From positions 1 to 64,000 of the forward strand of contig VWPU01013558.1 of the NCBI GenBank assembly GCA_013398955.1: a DNA stretch of 64,000 nucleotides, written 5' to 3'. The translations under genes were made by a program, and so were the position numbers. A model generated the notes under the pieces. That model was given only the letters and a program-made list of their open reading frames with translations. It made no database searches and was not told the DNA's origin. Shown piece by piece: positions 62,006-64,000 of the stretch. Position 1 is the first letter of the stretch, and each line of letters begins with the position of its first letter. This DNA is from Callaeas wilsoni (lineage: Eukaryota; Chordata; Aves; Passeriformes; Callaeidae).

Positions 62006-62035
62006 TGGTTTCTTTCTTCCCAAGTGTTGCTGCAG
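62006..62035 (+). other. Candidate 30-nt microexon
   Basis: The acceptor TTCTCTCTTTCTCTCTCAG ends at 62005 and the donor TGCAG|GTAAGG follows 62035, leaving exactly 30 nt. That is a multiple of three, and all three frames are open. Vertebrate microexons of this size are known, chiefly in neuronal transcripts. With no recognised neighbour exon this may be a chance pairing of two good sites. Confidence 0.2.
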
Positions 62036-64000
62036 GTAAGGGCTGAAATTTCTGCCTTTTGATTACATTCCACACTGAAGGTCTCACCCATGAGATGACA
62101 CTGAGAGCACTTCCAGTTTTATGGGCTTGGAGAACATCGTTATTGACTCAAAAATTGCTGTTTATATGCTCTGGTGTAGAATACAGCAGCCCCTCAAGTG
62201 TTCAATGTGTTGTTCCTGCAGTCCCAGTTTTTTCCCCAGGTTTTGTGAGGAGTAGTTTGGGACCCCATACAAATGCAGCAGCTATACAGAACCTCTGAGA
62301 GATAGAGGTGGTGACACAAAAGGATCAGCCAGCATTCCTGGGAGCTGAGTATGGAGGAGGGAGGGCATTATAAAGGGGAAATCATACTGTCAAGAAAACT
62401 TAAAACTGAACAAAAAGTGTTGATTTTGGCTTTTTCTGGGGGCCTTGCTTGCTTCTTCTGTTTTTCACTTGTTTCAGTAATAAATCATTAAGCATTTGTG
62501 CATATGTCTTCACAAATTGCTTGTGGATAGTCATTTGGCTTGTACTATTTTGTGCTTTAATTGTAAAGGATGAGCATTTTATGGAAGCATATTTCAGCTT
62601 ATGGGCTACCCTGAGGATACAGCTGTCTTGTAATTCACGGTGTATTACTGGTCAATGAAGTCTCATGATATTTATTTTATCTGTAGAAACAAAACTTCAT
62701 TTTCCAAAAGCTGAACACGTCCCAGCATGAGAGAGGATGCTGGGTACTTACATTTGGATTCGAGTACCATTCTGCTGCACCCTTCATGCAAGCCTTCTCA
62801 AGGAGGTGGATGAGAGAGGCATGGACATGGGTCAGTCAACCCACTGTTGCAAATCCAAAACATCCCCACCCACCATGTGTTGTATTTGCCTGACAAAAGC
62901 TCCAGTCAGTTCTTGAAGTTGCACGATTTGTCCTTAGGGACCTGAAATCCACTTGCATTCATCTCAACACATGTGGCCTTGTCACGCTGGCATGGCTGAA
63001 GAATAAAACTTCTGGACTGCAGGGTTTGTGCTACGAGCTCCCCACGGGAGGCTGAGGAGAAGATGCTTTCTGTGACAAACAGTGCCCAGATAAAAAGGAG
63101 CGGCTCTCCACACTCTGTGTCTATTTAATTTCCCTGTTTTCACTCAGGCAGTGCATTCTGGAGGAGTGATGGACTGCCTGCTCTGTGGCTACACTGCCCC
63201 TTCCATCCTCCCCTCCCACCCCTCTGTTCAAACCCAACCAGCTGTGCACTGAAGACACAAACAACAGCTCAAGCGCGGGTCGGCAGCAGAGACACCAGGA
63301 AGGAGGTGGTTGGTGGCACGTGGGGACTCGGGGCGTGCAGTTGGCACGGGCGATCTGAAGCTCGCCAGCTGCTGAGACCCACCCCTGCAATCTGCTGGTG
63401 CACACAGCGCTGTAGAAAAGGGCTTTGCAAAGGGAGGAATGAAACCCATGGTAGCAGCAAAAATTATTTACCCAAAGTTCATGAGCCTGTTATTAATGAT
63501 TTCTCCAAGCCCCATGTGCCAGCGCAGTTCTGAGTGCCCACTCTTTATTTGCTGCAAGGAAAGAGTGAATATGGAGTGAGGCAGCACATCATGATCGGCT
63601 TCTGAGCACCACAGAAATTGCCTGCCCTCCCAAGCAGGGCCTGGAAACCTGCATACCTTATTGCCCTTTGAACACTTTCTGATTCTAAGCATGTCCCCCC
63701 AGACCCCCAGCTCTTGTACAAGCCTGTAGACAGAGTGTGTTCTCTCTGCAGAGCCACAGCCCATGGTTGAAAAGCAGTCTCAGATAACAGCAGCTATGGG
63801 GCACAGCAAAGGACTGTCCCACAGAGCATTTGCTGCTGCTGCACCACGGTTTGGTGGTAGCTGTGCTCTACCCATGCTTGTGGGTACAACAATGGGCAAG
63901 CTGGAGGTTAATTCCTTGACAATGGGGCTGTGGGACATCTGCAGCAGACACACTCAGACAACCTGGCACTGATGGACTCCTTCAGTGTATTTATCCTCTA
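62036..64000. other. Unique sequence with a small CpG cluster
   Basis: No gene recognised. About nine CpGs lie in 63272-63363, on an otherwise CpG-poor background; too short for a formal CpG island. Confidence 0.45.

Noticed and set aside
1..64000. CRISPR arrays, operons, ribosomal or transfer RNA genes
   Set aside because: No regularly spaced repeats, bacterial gene organisation or RNA gene signatures were seen; the sequence is vertebrate.

Overview
This looks like nuclear DNA from a bird. The best evidence is a set of CR1 retrotransposon 3' fragments. Two run forward (7058-7310 and 45305-45434) and two run in reverse (36289-36405 and 40102-40345), and three of the four keep the CR1 3' terminus of ATTCTATG-like octamers. 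A 659-bp long terminal repeat (22832-23490) of the avian ERVL kind supports the same reading. Older amniote-age debris is also present: a diverged CR1/L3-like piece (about 9600-9935) and several MIR-like SINE remnants. CpG is depleted almost everywhere, there are no compact gene clusters, and one ambiguous base (N at 5468) points to a draft vertebrate assembly. The species cannot be named from this window.

No complete protein-coding gene could be supported. Open reading frames of up to 206 codons exist, but none shows a recognisable domain, and the longest overlap low-complexity sequence or the LTR. The window reads as an intergenic stretch or a large intron, perhaps with isolated exons. The best exon candidate is a terminal exon at 54299-54426: strong polypyrimidine tract and AG, a 41-codon frame ending in TAA, and an AATAAA about 210 bp further on. 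Weaker candidates are an exon at 18788-18909 with a histidine/serine/glutamine-rich frame and a 30-nt microexon at 62006-62035 with consensus splice sites. The gene or genes they would belong to are not recognised.

Layout: 1-7057 is unique sequence with simple repeats and a duplicated 24-mer next to the N. 7058-14640 carries the young and the ancient CR1 pieces. 14737-14917 is a small CpG-dense patch that could be a promoter. 18430-18910 is homeodomain-motif-rich sequence followed by the weak exon candidate. 20577-20647 is a short minisatellite. 22832-23490 is the solo LTR with a 5-bp target duplication. 29913-30011 is a degenerate interstitial telomere-like block. 33400-33800, 37480-37705 and 54040-54260 are AT-rich stretches dense in TAAT, octamer and SOX-like motifs that look like conserved regulatory DNA. 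36-46 kb holds three CR1 pieces and the clearest MIR. 62-64 kb has the microexon candidate and a second CpG cluster.

I found no convincing new biological system. The clearest observations are the LTR with its target duplication, the telomere-like block, the terminal exon candidate and the motif-dense putative enhancers. Repeat family names rest on recognition of consensus features by eye, not on a database search.
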